Shown here piece by piece: positions 43,320-54,164 of a stretch of 64,000 bases of DNA. A program made the translations under genes and the position numbers. Numbering within the stretch: position 1 is the stretch's first letter; each line of letters starts with the position of its first letter. The notes beneath the pieces are model-generated. The model was not told the origin of the DNA and did no database searches. It saw only the letters and a program-made list of their open reading frames with translations. This stretch comes from Branchiostoma floridae (Eukaryota > Chordata > Leptocardii > Amphioxiformes > Branchiostomatidae): assembly GCF_000003815.2 (NCBI RefSeq), contig NC_049995.1, positions 17,249,652-17,313,651 of the forward strand, given 5' to 3'.

Positions 43320-44300
43320 AATATTATTACCTTTGCCAGAATGGCTTAGAGGTTATGTTTTGGGCATGTTTGTGTGTGTGTCTGTGTGTCTGTGTGTGTG
43401 TCAACAGCATAACTCAAGAAGCCTTGGATGGATCCTGATGATATTTGGTAGGTGGGTAGGGGTCGGGAAAACGAAGGTCAAGTTCGATAATGGGCCCCCT
43501 AGCGGCTTGCTACGGTAATGCAGCGGAAACTCAATTTTTTAAATCTTGTGTTCTGGACATGCTGTGGTCATGATACTCGAGTGGCAGATAGTCCTCAAGG
43601 CAGAGAGTAAGTGTTGTGAGTTTGGGCCCCCTAGCGGCTTTTTTGGAACTGCAGGCACCGGTCTCCTTTCAAACTTTGAACGAGAATAACTCTACAACGT
43701 TTTGACGGATCGTCATGATTTTTGGTATGTAGATAGAATGAGTGATAACTTGCATAATGGTATACTAATTATGCAAATCAACAGCTAATTTGCATAATTA
43801 ATAAGGAAAATTTATAAATCCACTGCATTCCATGATAGGACTTTCAAACTTTTCACATATGTAGCTGGGAAGGAAAGAAATGTCGATAGATATCAATGAT
43901 GCAAATGATGACCTCATTTGCATAATTAATGAAAAAATATGAACAAGTTGACGGATCATCATGTTTTTTGGTATGTAGGTAGCGTAAGTGAAGACCTACA
44001 TAATGAGATACCAATTATGCAAATCAACAGCTAATTTGCATAATTAATGAGGATATTTTATAAATCCACTACATTCCATGATAGGACTTTAAAATTTGTC
44101 ACATATGTAGCTGAGAAAGAGAGAAATGTCAGTACATATTTATCATGCAAATGATGATCTCATTTGCATAATTGATGAGAAAATATGAACGTGTTGACAG
44201 GTCGTCATGATTTTTGGCATGTAGATAGCCTAAGTGAAGACTTATATAATGTGATATTTATTATGCAAATTATTCATATTTGTTTCTTGCATTCTGCTGG
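43320..44300. repeat. inserted repeat element with a 246-bp tandem repeat
   Basis: Spacer is replaced here by a foreign repeat. The first part (43330-43690) has a TGTGTGTC tract and two copies of GGGCCCCCTAGCGGCTT (43492, 43624). The second part (about 43704-44285) is a 246-bp unit repeated about 2.4 times. Units start at GACGGATCGTCATGATTTTTGG near 43704, 43950 and 44196 and contain ATTTGCATAATTAATGA and ATGCAAATGATGA. A related piece lies inverted at 51040-51180 inside a DNA transposon. No protein is encoded. Confidence 0.75.
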
Positions 44301-45117
44301 AACAATTTTATGCAGTGCCATACAGTATATAATTAGTGTAACAGTTGTATAGGACTTATGTACTTAATACATTAAGTGTTTAGTATGGGTTGAGAATGAG
44401 TTTTTACAATCATTGGAAAAATCTCTAATGTCTTTCGTATGTATACCATTCAGGGGTTGCCACATGTCATTGTGCACTTGAATTTACTGCTCAAGTTAAT
44501 TGAGATAAATCATTGTATATTGTGTCAAAAGGACACATTAAGTGTAAAAAAAAAATTACAATTGAAATTCATACTTCCTCTTGTACTGAAAATAGGAAAT
44601 AAAACTATTCGTTAAAATATAACATTACAAGTACTGTACAGTAAGGTGTCAAAATTAAACTCACAACCAAATATTATCAAAAGTACCATCCTCAGCGTAT
44701 TAACGAATATCTAATTAGCACTTCCACTGGAGTTGTAGTTTTCATCTACAATTGAGTGCAGAATCAATGATATCTAGTCCTAATGGGTTCAATCTTACTG
44801 TAAAATATTCAATGCAGAAATGTTGTTGGTCATTTTTTTTTTTTTTTATGTTCAAATTTTTTGCGGTGGCTGCATCACAACCGCAGACATTTCTCCATAC
44901 AGTATGTGACTACTGTATATGGTGCTATTGCAATCAACTGTTACAATACTCCATTTTCCCGCTACCACAAAATAGATTCCCTGCACACATAAGTTCATTT
45001 AAAGTCCCCTTACTATATTGACATACATCATTTCTTAAAAACGACTTCAAAGTTTGTGAACAGGATCAGTCAGGGAGACTGCAGAGTGGTACAGTTTGCT
45101 CCTCACCTGACTCAGGT
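44301..45117. other. spacer without a gene
   Basis: Array spacer with the usual GTGGTTTTATGTTCA-like word near 44850. No gene or clear poly(A) block seen. Confidence 0.4.
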
Positions 45118-46959
45118 TCAGTAGGTGGGAAATATGGAGACTGTGTTCTTCTCAACATCAGTCACTACCAGCTGTCCCTGTGGTGCCATGGCAACAGCCT
45201 CTGGCTCCGTCATGTCCGTAGTGATGTGTTTGAGGAATCTGCCCGTCTTGTCAAACATCTCCACACGCCTGTTTCCCATGTCTGCCACGATGATGTTACC
45301 TGCCCTGTCTGTACAGATGCCACGGGGTTTCTTCAGCCGACCTTCACCCCTTCCCTTACCTCCAAACTGGAACAGAAATTGTCCGTCCTCGTTGTACACA
45401 AAAACACACTTATTGTAGTAGTCTGACACAAAAATATTCCCTTCCCTGTCCACAGTGATGTACCATGGTTCCTTCATCCCCTGCTGCTGACCCACAGTTC
45501 TCACAAGTGTCCCATCTGGCCTGTACACCAAAACTTTACCATGTCCCCCGCCGCATATGGTTTGTGTGATGAGGATGTGGTTCCTCCTGGTGTCCATGGC
45601 AACTCCTCTGTCCCACTCTGTCTTTTGTAGGTCAAACTTCCTCAGCCTCCTGCCCTGTTTGCTGTACTTCACAGCAAAGTCAGCAGGCTTTGTCACCACC
45701 GACAGGTTCCCCACCACCCACAGGTTCCCCTCCCCATCCATGGCCACATCCTCTGGTTCCATCTTCTCTCCACCTGACACGACTGTTGGGAACTGTCTCA
45801 CAAATGCTCCCTGCATGGTGAAGACTTGGATTATCTGGTTCCCAAAGTCTGCTACAAAAATCTCCCCTTCATCTGACACTGTAACACCATATGGCAAAAT
45901 GAACTGTCCTGGTCCCGATCCCTCTCCACCAAATGTCACCCTCTGATCATGAGACTGATGCTCCCCTTGCCTTTGGTAACCATGGCAATCACCCCTGCCC
46001 CTTGCTGCATTAGTACTTGATGCAGGTGCTGCTGGGATTGGTGCAGATGGGAGAGACTGGACCCTCACATGTCCCAATACTGGCACTGGGGTGTCTGTAG
46101 GCTGAAAGACAGCAGGCTGGGTTTGTACAGGAGTCGGTGCTGCTTTTCCTCTGTACTTTCCTACCACCTCTGTCAAAGTGGTTTGCTGACCGAGAAACTC
46201 AACCCATCCCTGCTGCAGTTCTTGTTCTGCTCGATCACAGGCAGCAGACAGTTCATTGACCTCTGCCAACACTCTGTCCCTTTCAGTCTGTATTTCCTCA
46301 AAAGTCTCGTTGTGTATTTGTTGTGATTCAGACAACAGGTCCTTTCTTTCTTTGAGTTTCTGCACCATTTGGTTGTAGGCCTGAATGATGCTGTTGTCTC
46401 TCTGCTGTTTTTGTTCATTTAGAGTTTTCTCTTTTTCCCTCAAGCCTCTGATGAAGCTAAAGTAACTTTCCAGAATGTCCCTCCCCTCATTGATCAAAGT
46501 CTGAACTGTAGAGCTCTTTTCCTGTGCAGCTTTTTTGATGGTTGTTGTGCGATGATCATCATGAGCCTGCTCTAAACACTGATCACAAACTGGAACCTGA
46601 CATTGTTTACAGAACACTTTGAGCACCTCAGAGGGGTGAAAACTGCACCTGTTTCCAGACTGGGGTTGTTCCCTTGTTTCCCTTGACAGTGTAGCCTGGT
46701 TTTGCAGCCTCTCACACAGACTTGTAACCAGGTGGTTGTCTGGCAAACCTGCGACCCCCTGATAATGTGGCAGTCTGACCTGCCGACGACAGTTTGGACA
46801 CTGGAAGACCCCTCCCCTCCCTGCATGGTCCTGTAGACAGTCCTGACAGAAGGTGTGCTGACAGGGCAGCACCTTGGGCCTGGTGAACAGCTCCAGGCAG
46901 ATGCTGCAGGTCAGTTCTTCACGGAACTCTGTCCCCAAACTTGACGATGCAGCCGCCAT
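45118..46959 (-). CDS. TRIM-NHL E3 ubiquitin ligase-like protein, full architecture
   Basis: 613 residues. RING with normal C-x2-C spacing (C18, C21, C33, H35, C38, C41, C55, C58), then PHYQGVAGLPDNHLVTSLCERLQNQATL, the second of two inter-domain variants in the array, shared only with 41761-43090 and 56659-58560. B-box2: CSFHPSEVLKVFCKQC...CDQCLEQAHDDH. Coiled coil about 150-265. The Pro-rich segment is PTPVQTQPAVFQPTDTP. There is one linker module (GDCHGYQRQGEHQS). The NHL region starts at GVTVSDEGEIFVADFG and ends VSIFPTY, with a tandem GNL.VV duplication in blade 1, as in 36296-38335. The frame is intact and without introns. Likely a functional RING-type ligase with a target-binding propeller. 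Confidence 0.9.
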   Translation of the reverse strand: MAAASSSLGTEFREELTCSICLELFTRPKVLPCQHTFCQDCLQDHAGRGGVFQCPNCRRQVRLPHYQGVAGLPDNHLVTSLCERLQNQATLSRETREQPQSGNRCSFHPSEVLKVFCKQCQVPVCDQCLEQAHDDHRTTTIKKAAQEKSSTVQTLINEGRDILESYFSFIRGLREKEKTLNEQKQQRDNSIIQAYNQMVQKLKERKDLLSESQQIHNETFEEIQTERDRVLAEVNELSAACDRAEQELQQGWVEFLGQQTTLTEVVGKYRGKAAPTPVQTQPAVFQPTDTPVPVLGHVRVQSLPSAPIPAAPASSTNAARGRGDCHGYQRQGEHQSHDQRVTFGGEGSGPGQFILPYGVTVSDEGEIFVADFGNQIIQVFTMQGAFVRQFPTVVSGGEKMEPEDVAMDGEGNLWVVGNLSVVTKPADFAVKYSKQGRRLRKFDLQKTEWDRGVAMDTRRNHILITQTICGGGHGKVLVYRPDGTLVRTVGQQQGMKEPWYITVDREGNIFVSDYYNKCVFVYNEDGQFLFQFGGKGRGEGRLKKPRGICTDRAGNIIVADMGNRRVEMFDKTGRFLKHITTDMTEPEAVAMAPQGQLVVTDVEKNTVSIFPTY

Positions 46960-47084
46960 TTTGTTGTCTTTCCAACCTTCTGCAGTAAGCCCCCCAAAAT
47001 TACAGAACCGGTTTCTGCCTTAGGCTCAAAATGATGCAATGCTAATTAGCACACAACTGTACCTGAAGTGTAAACTTACATGTT

Positions 47085-47106
47085 CAGTTGTGTACTTTAT
47101 AAAGCT
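47085..47106 (-). promoter_or_regulatory. TATA-like core promoter of the 45118-46959 gene
   Basis: CTTTATAAAG at about 47096-47104, roughly 140 nt upstream of the start codon. CACGTCA-like words are weaker here (CTTCAGG). Confidence 0.45.
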
Positions 47107-47657
47107 GCTTTATGAAATGGTAGGTGACGAAACAGCACACTTAACCACACCCAACTCTATATGCAGAGTATATATGGGAAAATAACCTACTAGCATTTTT
47201 TAATGATGCTCTGGATGCATCTTCTATGCAGTATTGATAGAAAACATTAATCAAATTTAAATATGTGTACAAACGAATTTGTACTTTTTCAAGTTATTCC
47301 ACACAGAACAGCTGAGAGAGAGAGAGAGAGAGAGAGAATGGTTTATTATTTCACAACCAACTTGCGGCTCGAAAGCCGAATTATCAGGCTTGTTTACATC
47401 GAATATCGCACCTTATTGCTACTCACAAGAACATATTGTACAATTATAATATAAACAATACAATGAGACGTGTAGCATAAATATCATAATGGATAAATAT
47501 TGCAGATTCGAGTGCAATGTCTAAAAGACAAGTTAAAATAGGATTAAAACTATACATATTAAAAGACTGACCATGCTAAAACTGGTTGACTTGACCTATA
47601 TACAACTTTAGCTAAAAACAGATTGTCCTGACTCCTGGTGGAGTTTATGCGCAGAGT

Positions 47658-49190
47658 CTACAGTTCGTTCAATGATTTGATCATTGCCGGTATAGCGCTG
47701 GTTAGGTAGCGGTTAGTCCCAGTAGGTTGTTGGTATCGCGCAGAGTTGCGGAGTTGCCTGCCGTGTTGTTGTCCACGGGTAGGGGGCAGCCATGTGGAGA
47801 AGCGAGGAGACCTTTCAACTCTCAAGGCAAAGTCAGTACAGAGTTTCTGTCTACGTGTTGAAAGGCGCTCAAGGCCGATGTGCTGGAGAGCTGCCGTGTA
47901 AGAGACGAACTGACGCCCCATCATCAACCTGCATGCCCTTCGCTGCACCCGCTCTAAGGCGGCCGACTGTCTCTGAGTGAGTGCTGAAGCCCAGCATGGA
48001 GCGGCGTACTCGAGTAATGGTCTAATATAACCGCAGTATATGGTGTTAAGGTCTGCGATCGGCACCCCGGAACGTCGCAACCTGCTGATGACGACCAGCC
48101 TTTTGCTACTTTTGGACACCATGACATCCACCTGGTCATCCCATTTCGGGTTAGAGCGGATGTGGAGTCCAAGCAACCTAGCCTGGGTGGTGGTTTTAAG
48201 TGTCTGCCCTGCAAGACTCAGCACTGGAGGTTGTATGGGGGCGCGCACGAAAGAGAAGTGCATGGCCATGCATTTCTTGGGGTTGAGTAGCATGTGGTTT
48301 TCCGTAGCCCAGTTGTCAAGGTGGTTCAGATCACGTTGAAGCGATGACGGAGTAGAGATAAGCCTGATCTCTCCCAGATTGAAGTCATCTACGTATTTCC
48401 AGTGTGAGTTCTCGGTGACCGGTCTAACATCATTGATCATCGCCAGAAATACAAGAGGACCCATCAAGGTGCCCTGGGCTATACCGCACGTCAGGCTTTC
48501 CCAATGTGACAATGCTCCCTGGTAACGTACGCACTGTCGGCGATCTGAGAGAAAACTGCACAACCAAGGAATTACAGATGGTCTTGCTCCGAGGCTTATC
48601 AGCTTAGCTATAGCGGTTGTATGGCATACTCTATCAAAAGCCTTGGAGAAATCAGTGAGTATCAGCGTACCCACTTTTGATTTCTCCACTCCTGCGTAAA
48701 AGAAGTTAAGTAAGTCGACTAGGCAATGTGTCGTAGAACAGTTTTTCATGTTCCCATATTGCTTAGGATCCACATGGGGGAGAATGTCCGACATTATCCA
48801 ACCTGCAACAAAGCTTTCGCATATCTTCGCCAATTGTGACGTAAGTGACACTGGTCGCACCTTGTCAAGGTCAGCCGGTAGTTCCTTGGGAACCGGGACA
48901 ACAATGGCTTCTTTCCATGGTGCTGGCACCTTCCCTTCCCTGAGCGAAGAGTTCAGAATGTCAGCCATTGGTGTCGATAGCTCAAAAGCAAACTCCTTAA
49001 TGACCCTTGGCGGTATGTTGTCTGGGCCCGGGGCTTTGGAGACTTTTATACGCTTGAGTCGATGGTACATGTCCCATATGCTTACTTCAGGAGGTAGAGA
49101 ACAAGGTAAGTAAGTTGGCAATTTGCTGCAGTCAAGTGGTCTCAGTGCCTGGCAGATCGCTGACAAATGCTTGTTAATGGCGTCCGCTAT
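47658..49190 (-). CDS. LINE reverse transcriptase domain
   Basis: Open frame of about 510 residues. RT motifs in order: KAPGPDNIPPRVIKE, VRPVSLTSQLAKICES, ILTDFSKAFDRVCH, CGIAQGTLMGPLVFLAMIND, catalytic KYVDDFNL (YVDD instead of FADD), LLGLHIRSNPKWDDQV. The C-terminal region contains CGYIRPLLEYAAPCW and RRACRLMMG. The DNA transposon adds a few codons and an ATG at its start (49199-49211) that are not LINE sequence. Clade uncertain (CR1/Rex1-like group). Confidence 0.88.
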   Translation of the reverse strand: MADAINKHLSAICQALRPLDCSKLPTYLPCSLPPEVSIWDMYHRLKRIKVSKAPGPDNIPPRVIKEFAFELSTPMADILNSSLREGKVPAPWKEAIVVPVPKELPADLDKVRPVSLTSQLAKICESFVAGWIMSDILPHVDPKQYGNMKNCSTTHCLVDLLNFFYAGVEKSKVGTLILTDFSKAFDRVCHTTAIAKLISLGARPSVIPWLCSFLSDRRQCVRYQGALSHWESLTCGIAQGTLMGPLVFLAMINDVRPVTENSHWKYVDDFNLGEIRLISTPSSLQRDLNHLDNWATENHMLLNPKKCMAMHFSFVRAPIQPPVLSLAGQTLKTTTQARLLGLHIRSNPKWDDQVDVMVSKSSKRLVVISRLRRSGVPIADLNTIYCGYIRPLLEYAAPCWASALTQRQSAALERVQRRACRLMMGRQFVSYTAALQHIGLERLSTRRQKLCTDFALRVERSPRFSTWLPPTRGQQHGRQLRNSARYQQPTGTNRYLTSAIPAMIKSLNEL

Positions 49191-49499
49191 GCCTGCCTTC
49201 AGAGGAGGCATCCGGGGTTACCCAGAATGCAATTTAACCTTTGACCCCTGACTTCCGGTTGTGTGTCATGTGTGGCTGAAGGTGATTTCCAGTCTTGCCC
49301 ACTTTTAGGGCTTTCTGCTCCGTGGCTGTGCAGTTTTAGGGGCCTATTGTTTTTTAGTGTCTTCGTAGAGGCAATGAATATTCTATTTATGTGTTCCTTT
49401 GGAGGCAACATGTATTTTATACGTTAGAATTGGGCATTTTATCTTCGAACAGCGTTACGTAAACATCAAGATATTTGCTCATTTCATGACGCTCCCGGA

Positions 49500-51232
49500 C
49501 GGAATCTTCGCCTCGGTTACTAAAAATCGTGGGGACCTTAGGTTTTCAGTATGTTTAACATGTACTATGATGTCTTAGCTTGCGTTGGGTGCCGTGATAA
49601 TCTAAGGTCCCCACATTTTGCTGAGAAATTTGAGATTTGGGGGAGGGGGGCTATGGCTGCGTTGTGTAAACGATATCTACACGGTTGTTCACTGTCGGCG
49701 TTGATGTCTCCCTGGCACGTAGCTTTAATAAATTACTATTTTTTGTGATTTTCAGTAACATGTTACACATTTTAGGTTATGTCTGGCCGGTTTTGTGACA
49801 GCTTAGCCAAAGACAACACGGTCTTCCGTATTTTTGTGCTCTTTTCAACCCGGGCCCATATAGGAGAACAACACGTAAATGATATCCCCTTGTTGAGATG
49901 TCCACGTCCACACAGCCAGAAGACAGCTGTACAGATGCCACTAGTTCTAACTCAGAGATCCCAATTAGTATCTATATACATGTAGTGACTAATGTATGGA
50001 TATACCAATGTTTATGTATGCAGATTTTAATTATGGAATATATGGATAGAGCAGAGATTCCACAAATTTGCAGTGGGTCTGCCACCAGTGAATGAAGATA
50101 CAGGCGCACATTCACGTCTACTGAACAATTCTTATATTTTGAACTCGACACGTGTGTACATATTTTGATATATACACAAACATACAAGTACCCCTTGTTT
50201 TCTTGAATAATATACGCAAAACTAGGCACATTGTTTTCAACCTTCTTTCTACTTTGGGTGGTGTGAAGACTTTAAGCAGTGTTGTGTAACAAGTTCTGTT
50301 TTTTGACAAATAAATAATAAAATGAAGACAATTTCACAGAATGACTTCAATTATTTATTGCCGTAATACAATCAAGTGCACTTTTTCAATGTAGGTTGTT
50401 TCCATACACTTATCCCCAACAACAGTTGGAGACTGACAATTGTATGTGTATCAGTGGTTCTAGTTAAGATAGACATGTTGTATTTACAGAGGCTTTTACA
50501 TCTCATGTTCTTCGTTTATTGGTACAACACAGTAGTATATTTAAAGCTATGCCACACTATGATATGTAGGGGTTGCAATCATTCAGTACAGTTTTCTCTG
50601 TAGCTTCATATTCTTGAGATTTTATGTAAATATTGTGATTGACGGTAACACAGTATATGTTTAACGGTTGTTCAACAGTACAATATGAATTGGTTGCTTT
50701 CAACTGTATTTGTATCAAAATCTATATACTGTACAGAAAGCTCAAGTAAGATGTTACACCTGTAATACTGTATGTTGCAATGTACAAGAACATATTTACA
50801 AGACAAACCCTCTATGTTTCAGTATACAAAATATACATACAGACTTGACCCACTTGCACAGGAATGTTAATTTTTGTGCTGCAACATTGTCAGTTTGTAC
50901 TGTGTCAAGTAGGCGATTCCTGACAAAAGAAATCCATATTTCTCTGGCTACCTCAATGGGACAGTAATATTGAGCAAGTCACATTTTCCTGATATAACAT
51001 ATATAATGTAAGCTATCAACACTAAATTGGCCCCTGTAGTTCCAAAAGAAGCCACTAGGGGATCAACACTTCACCAATTACTTATAAGATATACCAAATA
51101 CACTATTTGAAAAGGATAGCCATATAGCATGTCCAGAAGTTAAGATATCAAACACGGAAGTTCTCCTGCAGTGCCGTAACAACTGCAATATGCATATGGG
51201 AATGGGAGCACATCACAAAAGTCCCACTGACT
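49500..51232. other. left interior of the DNA transposon, no gene recognised
   Basis: Short frames only (49551-49748 and 49779-49985 on the plus strand). They could be upstream exons of the HIRAN-like gene but show no known motif. AATAAATAATAAAATG at about 50308 is AT-rich and could be a poly(A) region. 51040-51180 contains an inverted copy of the repeat with the CCACTAGGGG / GCCCCCTAGCGG word. Confidence 0.3.
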
Positions 51233-51796
51233 GTGCCAACTCTTAGTCAGTCTGGCATCCATACCCCTGAGAACATGCCGGTGCTGGATTATGGAGACTG
51301 TCCATATTGCTGCCCAGCAAGTGGCTCCCTCACTCCTGCATCAGCCACTTCCCATCCATCTCCAGTAGAGAGTGAAGACAGTGATGATGATGAAGAATTG
51401 GAGGCAGCCACCATTGAACAGTGCGGCTTGACACGAGAAAGGAAATACCAAGACACTCTTGCAGCTGTAAAAGACAAAATGTTAGTCAACATGAGGCCTG
51501 TTCCAGTTAGATTGGACTTTGAACCGGACAACCATTAGGACAGAAATGCTATTAAAATCGATGCCTTGGTAAACCACTGGAAAGTTATTGGTTACATGCC
51601 TGTTGAGATGATTCTGAAAGTTACAAAAGCAATGAAGAGAGAAGAAATTGGATCTGTTACATTACCATCTACACCCAAGTTTGAACTACACCCTGTACAG
51701 AATGGGTTTGGAGCTTCAATAGCAGTTGTGAAGAAAGGCAAGTGGGGAGCAGATGACAAAAACAATGTGTATAATAGTGATTTGTCTTCTCTGTAA
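51233..51796 (+). pseudogene. HIRAN-like domain gene carried by the transposon
   Basis: One frame of 188 codons interrupted by a single TAG at 51536-51538. The first half has YGDCPYCCPASG, an acidic Ser-Asp stretch (SEDSDDDEE) and then VPVRLDFEPDN. After the stop it reads DRNAIKIDALVNHWKVIGYMP, KVTKAMKREEI and ends ASIAVVKKGKWGADDKNNVYNSD. EPDN..D.NAI..(W)..IGY.P is the HIRAN pattern (DNA-end binding in HLTF/Rad5-type proteins). The KKGKW...YNSD ending is one I associate with HIRAN-like proteins in invertebrate repeats. Either it is broken, or the part before the stop belongs to a different exon. Family assignment is by motif memory only. Confidence 0.5.
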
Positions 51797-52279
51797 ATTA
51801 TGACAGATACAACATGTTGTACCACAATTACTACTATATCACTAGTATATACTATAGACAATAGAGTTATGCAACTTCCTTTACTAAGGCTTTAGATATC
51901 ACCGTCTTGAGTTTTCCATACGGTGTACCGTGTATATACAGTATTACAGTTGCAACATCTTACATTTTCCATAAAGTGTATTAGATACTACTGAAAGACT
52001 GCAATCACCACATATTTTTATTATTATTCTGTGGCATAATCTTTAAACATGTTACTGCTTCACAACTCACTGTCTTCATCACTGTAGTCCAAGTCATCAA
52101 GGCTGTCTGCATGCAGTGGTTGATGGGGGTCAACTGACGAAGGCGTGATGCCTTCCCACTCCCATCTCTAAGGTGTGCTTTAGAATTCACCGCCCTCGTC
52201 GAACCACTGTATTGAGGGATAAGATTGAATCCATGATACAGAAATAACGATAGGCACACTTAAATTTTAATCATGATTA

Positions 52280-52440
52280 GTCCTGTGAAACGCTAGAGGC
52301 GAGTAGAACAGTTTTTACCGCAAGCTCAACCCCGGGATTCGAATCTGCGACCTATCACACTGGACCCGGGCAGCCAAACTCACAAAACCAAGTACGCAAC
52401 TGATTATGCCAAAAGGCTCAAAGCCATTTTGCATGGTCGG
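52280..52440 (-). mobile_element. possible tRNA-derived SINE piece
   Basis: On the minus strand, GCAGATTCGAATCCCGGGG matches a tRNA B box. No clear A box or target duplication is seen. It shares GAGGCGAGTAGAA.CAGTTT with 24725-24750. Confidence 0.3.
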
Positions 52441-52464
52441 TTGGCCGTACTTGAACAGTACTGT

Positions 52465-52600
52465 TACACCTGGATGACGTATGAATGGGTTGGCATTTTT
52501 GCTGGAAAATTTTACATTTACATTTACATTGCCAACCTTGTAACTGTAAAGGTTTCCAGCAAAAATGCCAGCCCATGCATACATCATCCAGGCCTAACTG
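52465..52600. repeat. fold-back (inverted repeat) structure
   Basis: The left arm from about 52466 (CACCTGGATGACGTATG, GGCATTTTTGCTGG) pairs with the right arm up to about 52596 (CCAGCAAAAATGCC, CATCATCCAGGCC). The arms are roughly 50 bp with a few mismatches and a 25-bp loop. Confidence 0.7.
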
Positions 52601-52619
52601 ATCATAAGATCAGGACATT

Positions 52620-54155
52620 ACTGTAACGGTTTACTATTGTCCATATCATTACAAGCAGGAAAATTAGACTTGACTGATTTTAAGTATTGGCCCTGCTAAA
52701 AATTAGCACAGCAGTGTACACACGACGCTGGATCTAAAACCAGGGCTCGAAATACTTTTTTCTGCATACCTGCACTGGTGCAGGTAACACTGAAAATTAC
52801 CTACACCAGACAAATTTAACCTGCACCATTCTGAATTTTGAAAGTATGGATCATACTAAAATTGTTCAGGAACCATTTTTTTATATATACTTAATAGGTG
52901 GTAACAGTCAATGCTGAGCTAATAACAATCAAATTCACCTACATCTCCAGGACATTTATGTATAAAACCTAGTATATGGAGCAGTGCAATTTTAATATAG
53001 GTGCAGGTAGACACCAGAAATACCTGAAAAAACTCCAATTTTACCTGCACTAACATGCATATGTAGGTGGTATTTTGAGCCCTGAAACAGATTTGTAGCA
53101 CAATTTTGTCGCCCCTCCCAGATTTTTAATCCAATCAAAATTGAAACATATGTTCTAATATTGAAATTCTACGTTGGTTTTGTTAAAAACGTCATGGTAT
53201 TTGCGGTTCATGTCTCCTCCGCACATACAAGCTTTGCCCCCCTCCCCCCAACAACTTACATTCGCCCGATACGGCGACTGTTTGTAAGAAAATACGGAGA
53301 AAATAGTTTACCAAGGAGGTTGAGTTTACAAAGGATGCCAGAGACACAAAATTGTGCAAGGATAGATGGTAGAGACTCACCTTTGCCACACAACGTCTGG
53401 CCACTCCAAGCAGCTTTGGTGCGGGGAATTTTTGGTGACCTTGCGCTGGCACTTGTGTTGTTTGTCGGCAGCCCCGGGATTATAATAATAATAATAATTA
53501 TCGCTGTCAATTTGAAGCTACCAGAGAAAATCGGCCGCACCGCAGGTTGGCAGACACAATATCAGCTTGTAAGCATTCCCATGTCAGGAATAGCGACTTA
53601 TCGATACGGTACAAACTGACAAATTATTTGATATCCCTGTTTTCCGTGAGGCTGGTTCCGTCTACTGTGTTGCGCTAGACGTAGACTCAAGGTGCTGTAA
53701 CGTTATACTTCCGGTTCATTCTGCTTCCGGTTCAAGGTGCTTGTGATCTGGTTTCACGTGGTTTTATTCCCATGGTGCTTACTCGTGCATGATATCAGCA
53801 AGAGAATGATTGAATGAACCTGTTTGTCCGCTCGATGTACCTAGAAAGTGTTTGGTACAATGCTGAGTTAATCCGCTCTTTATGATTTTCCCTCATTCCC
53901 GCTAAGGTTACTATGTCTCTATCCTTATCTGGAATTCCATATGTTTCATACACATTATCTGCCTCATAGAACATTAGCTGTCTTTATTATTTATATTATT
54001 ATGCTTACAGGACGAAAAGCCGGGAGACACCGCTTTCCCATCCGTCTGAGGCGCCGACATAGTTTCGAATGAACTAGAACTTCCGGTCCAACGTATATAT
54101 CTGGCGTAGACCGGAAACCGCAATGTATTGTGGGATAGGCCGGATGCCTCCTCTA
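52620..54155. other. right interior of the DNA transposon, no gene recognised
   Basis: About 52750-53090 has repeated AGGTGCAGGTA/TACCTGCAC words in both orientations. 53190-53800 is GC-richer with CpGs, ETS-like CTTCCGGTT and CACGTG, suggesting a promoter for the element, possibly minus strand. Frames at 53161-53619 and 53256-53540 oppose each other and include a low-complexity (ATT)n run, and are not convincing genes. Confidence 0.3.
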
Positions 54156-54164
54156 GCCTGCCTT

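Larger units (their letters stand above)
49200..54155. mobile_element. 4.96-kb TIR DNA transposon nested in the LINE
   Basis: Terminal inverted repeats of about 33 bp, imperfect: CAGAGGAGGCATCCGG at the left and the inverse CCGGATGCCTCCTCTA at the right. A 9-bp target duplication GCCTGCCTT flanks it (49191-49199, 54156-54164). ETS-like ACTTCCGGTT words lie near both ends (49250, 53708, 53724, 54080), which look like promoter elements. A 9-bp duplication is typical of MULE or Merlin-type elements; I recognise no transposase. It carries a HIRAN-like gene (51233-51796), a fold-back structure (about 52465-52600) and part of another repeat (51040-51180). Confidence 0.85.

Noticed and set aside
53161-53619. 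152-codon plus-strand frame in the DNA transposon
   Set aside because: It overlaps an opposite frame of equal quality, contains a low-complexity (ATT)n run, and shows no motif.
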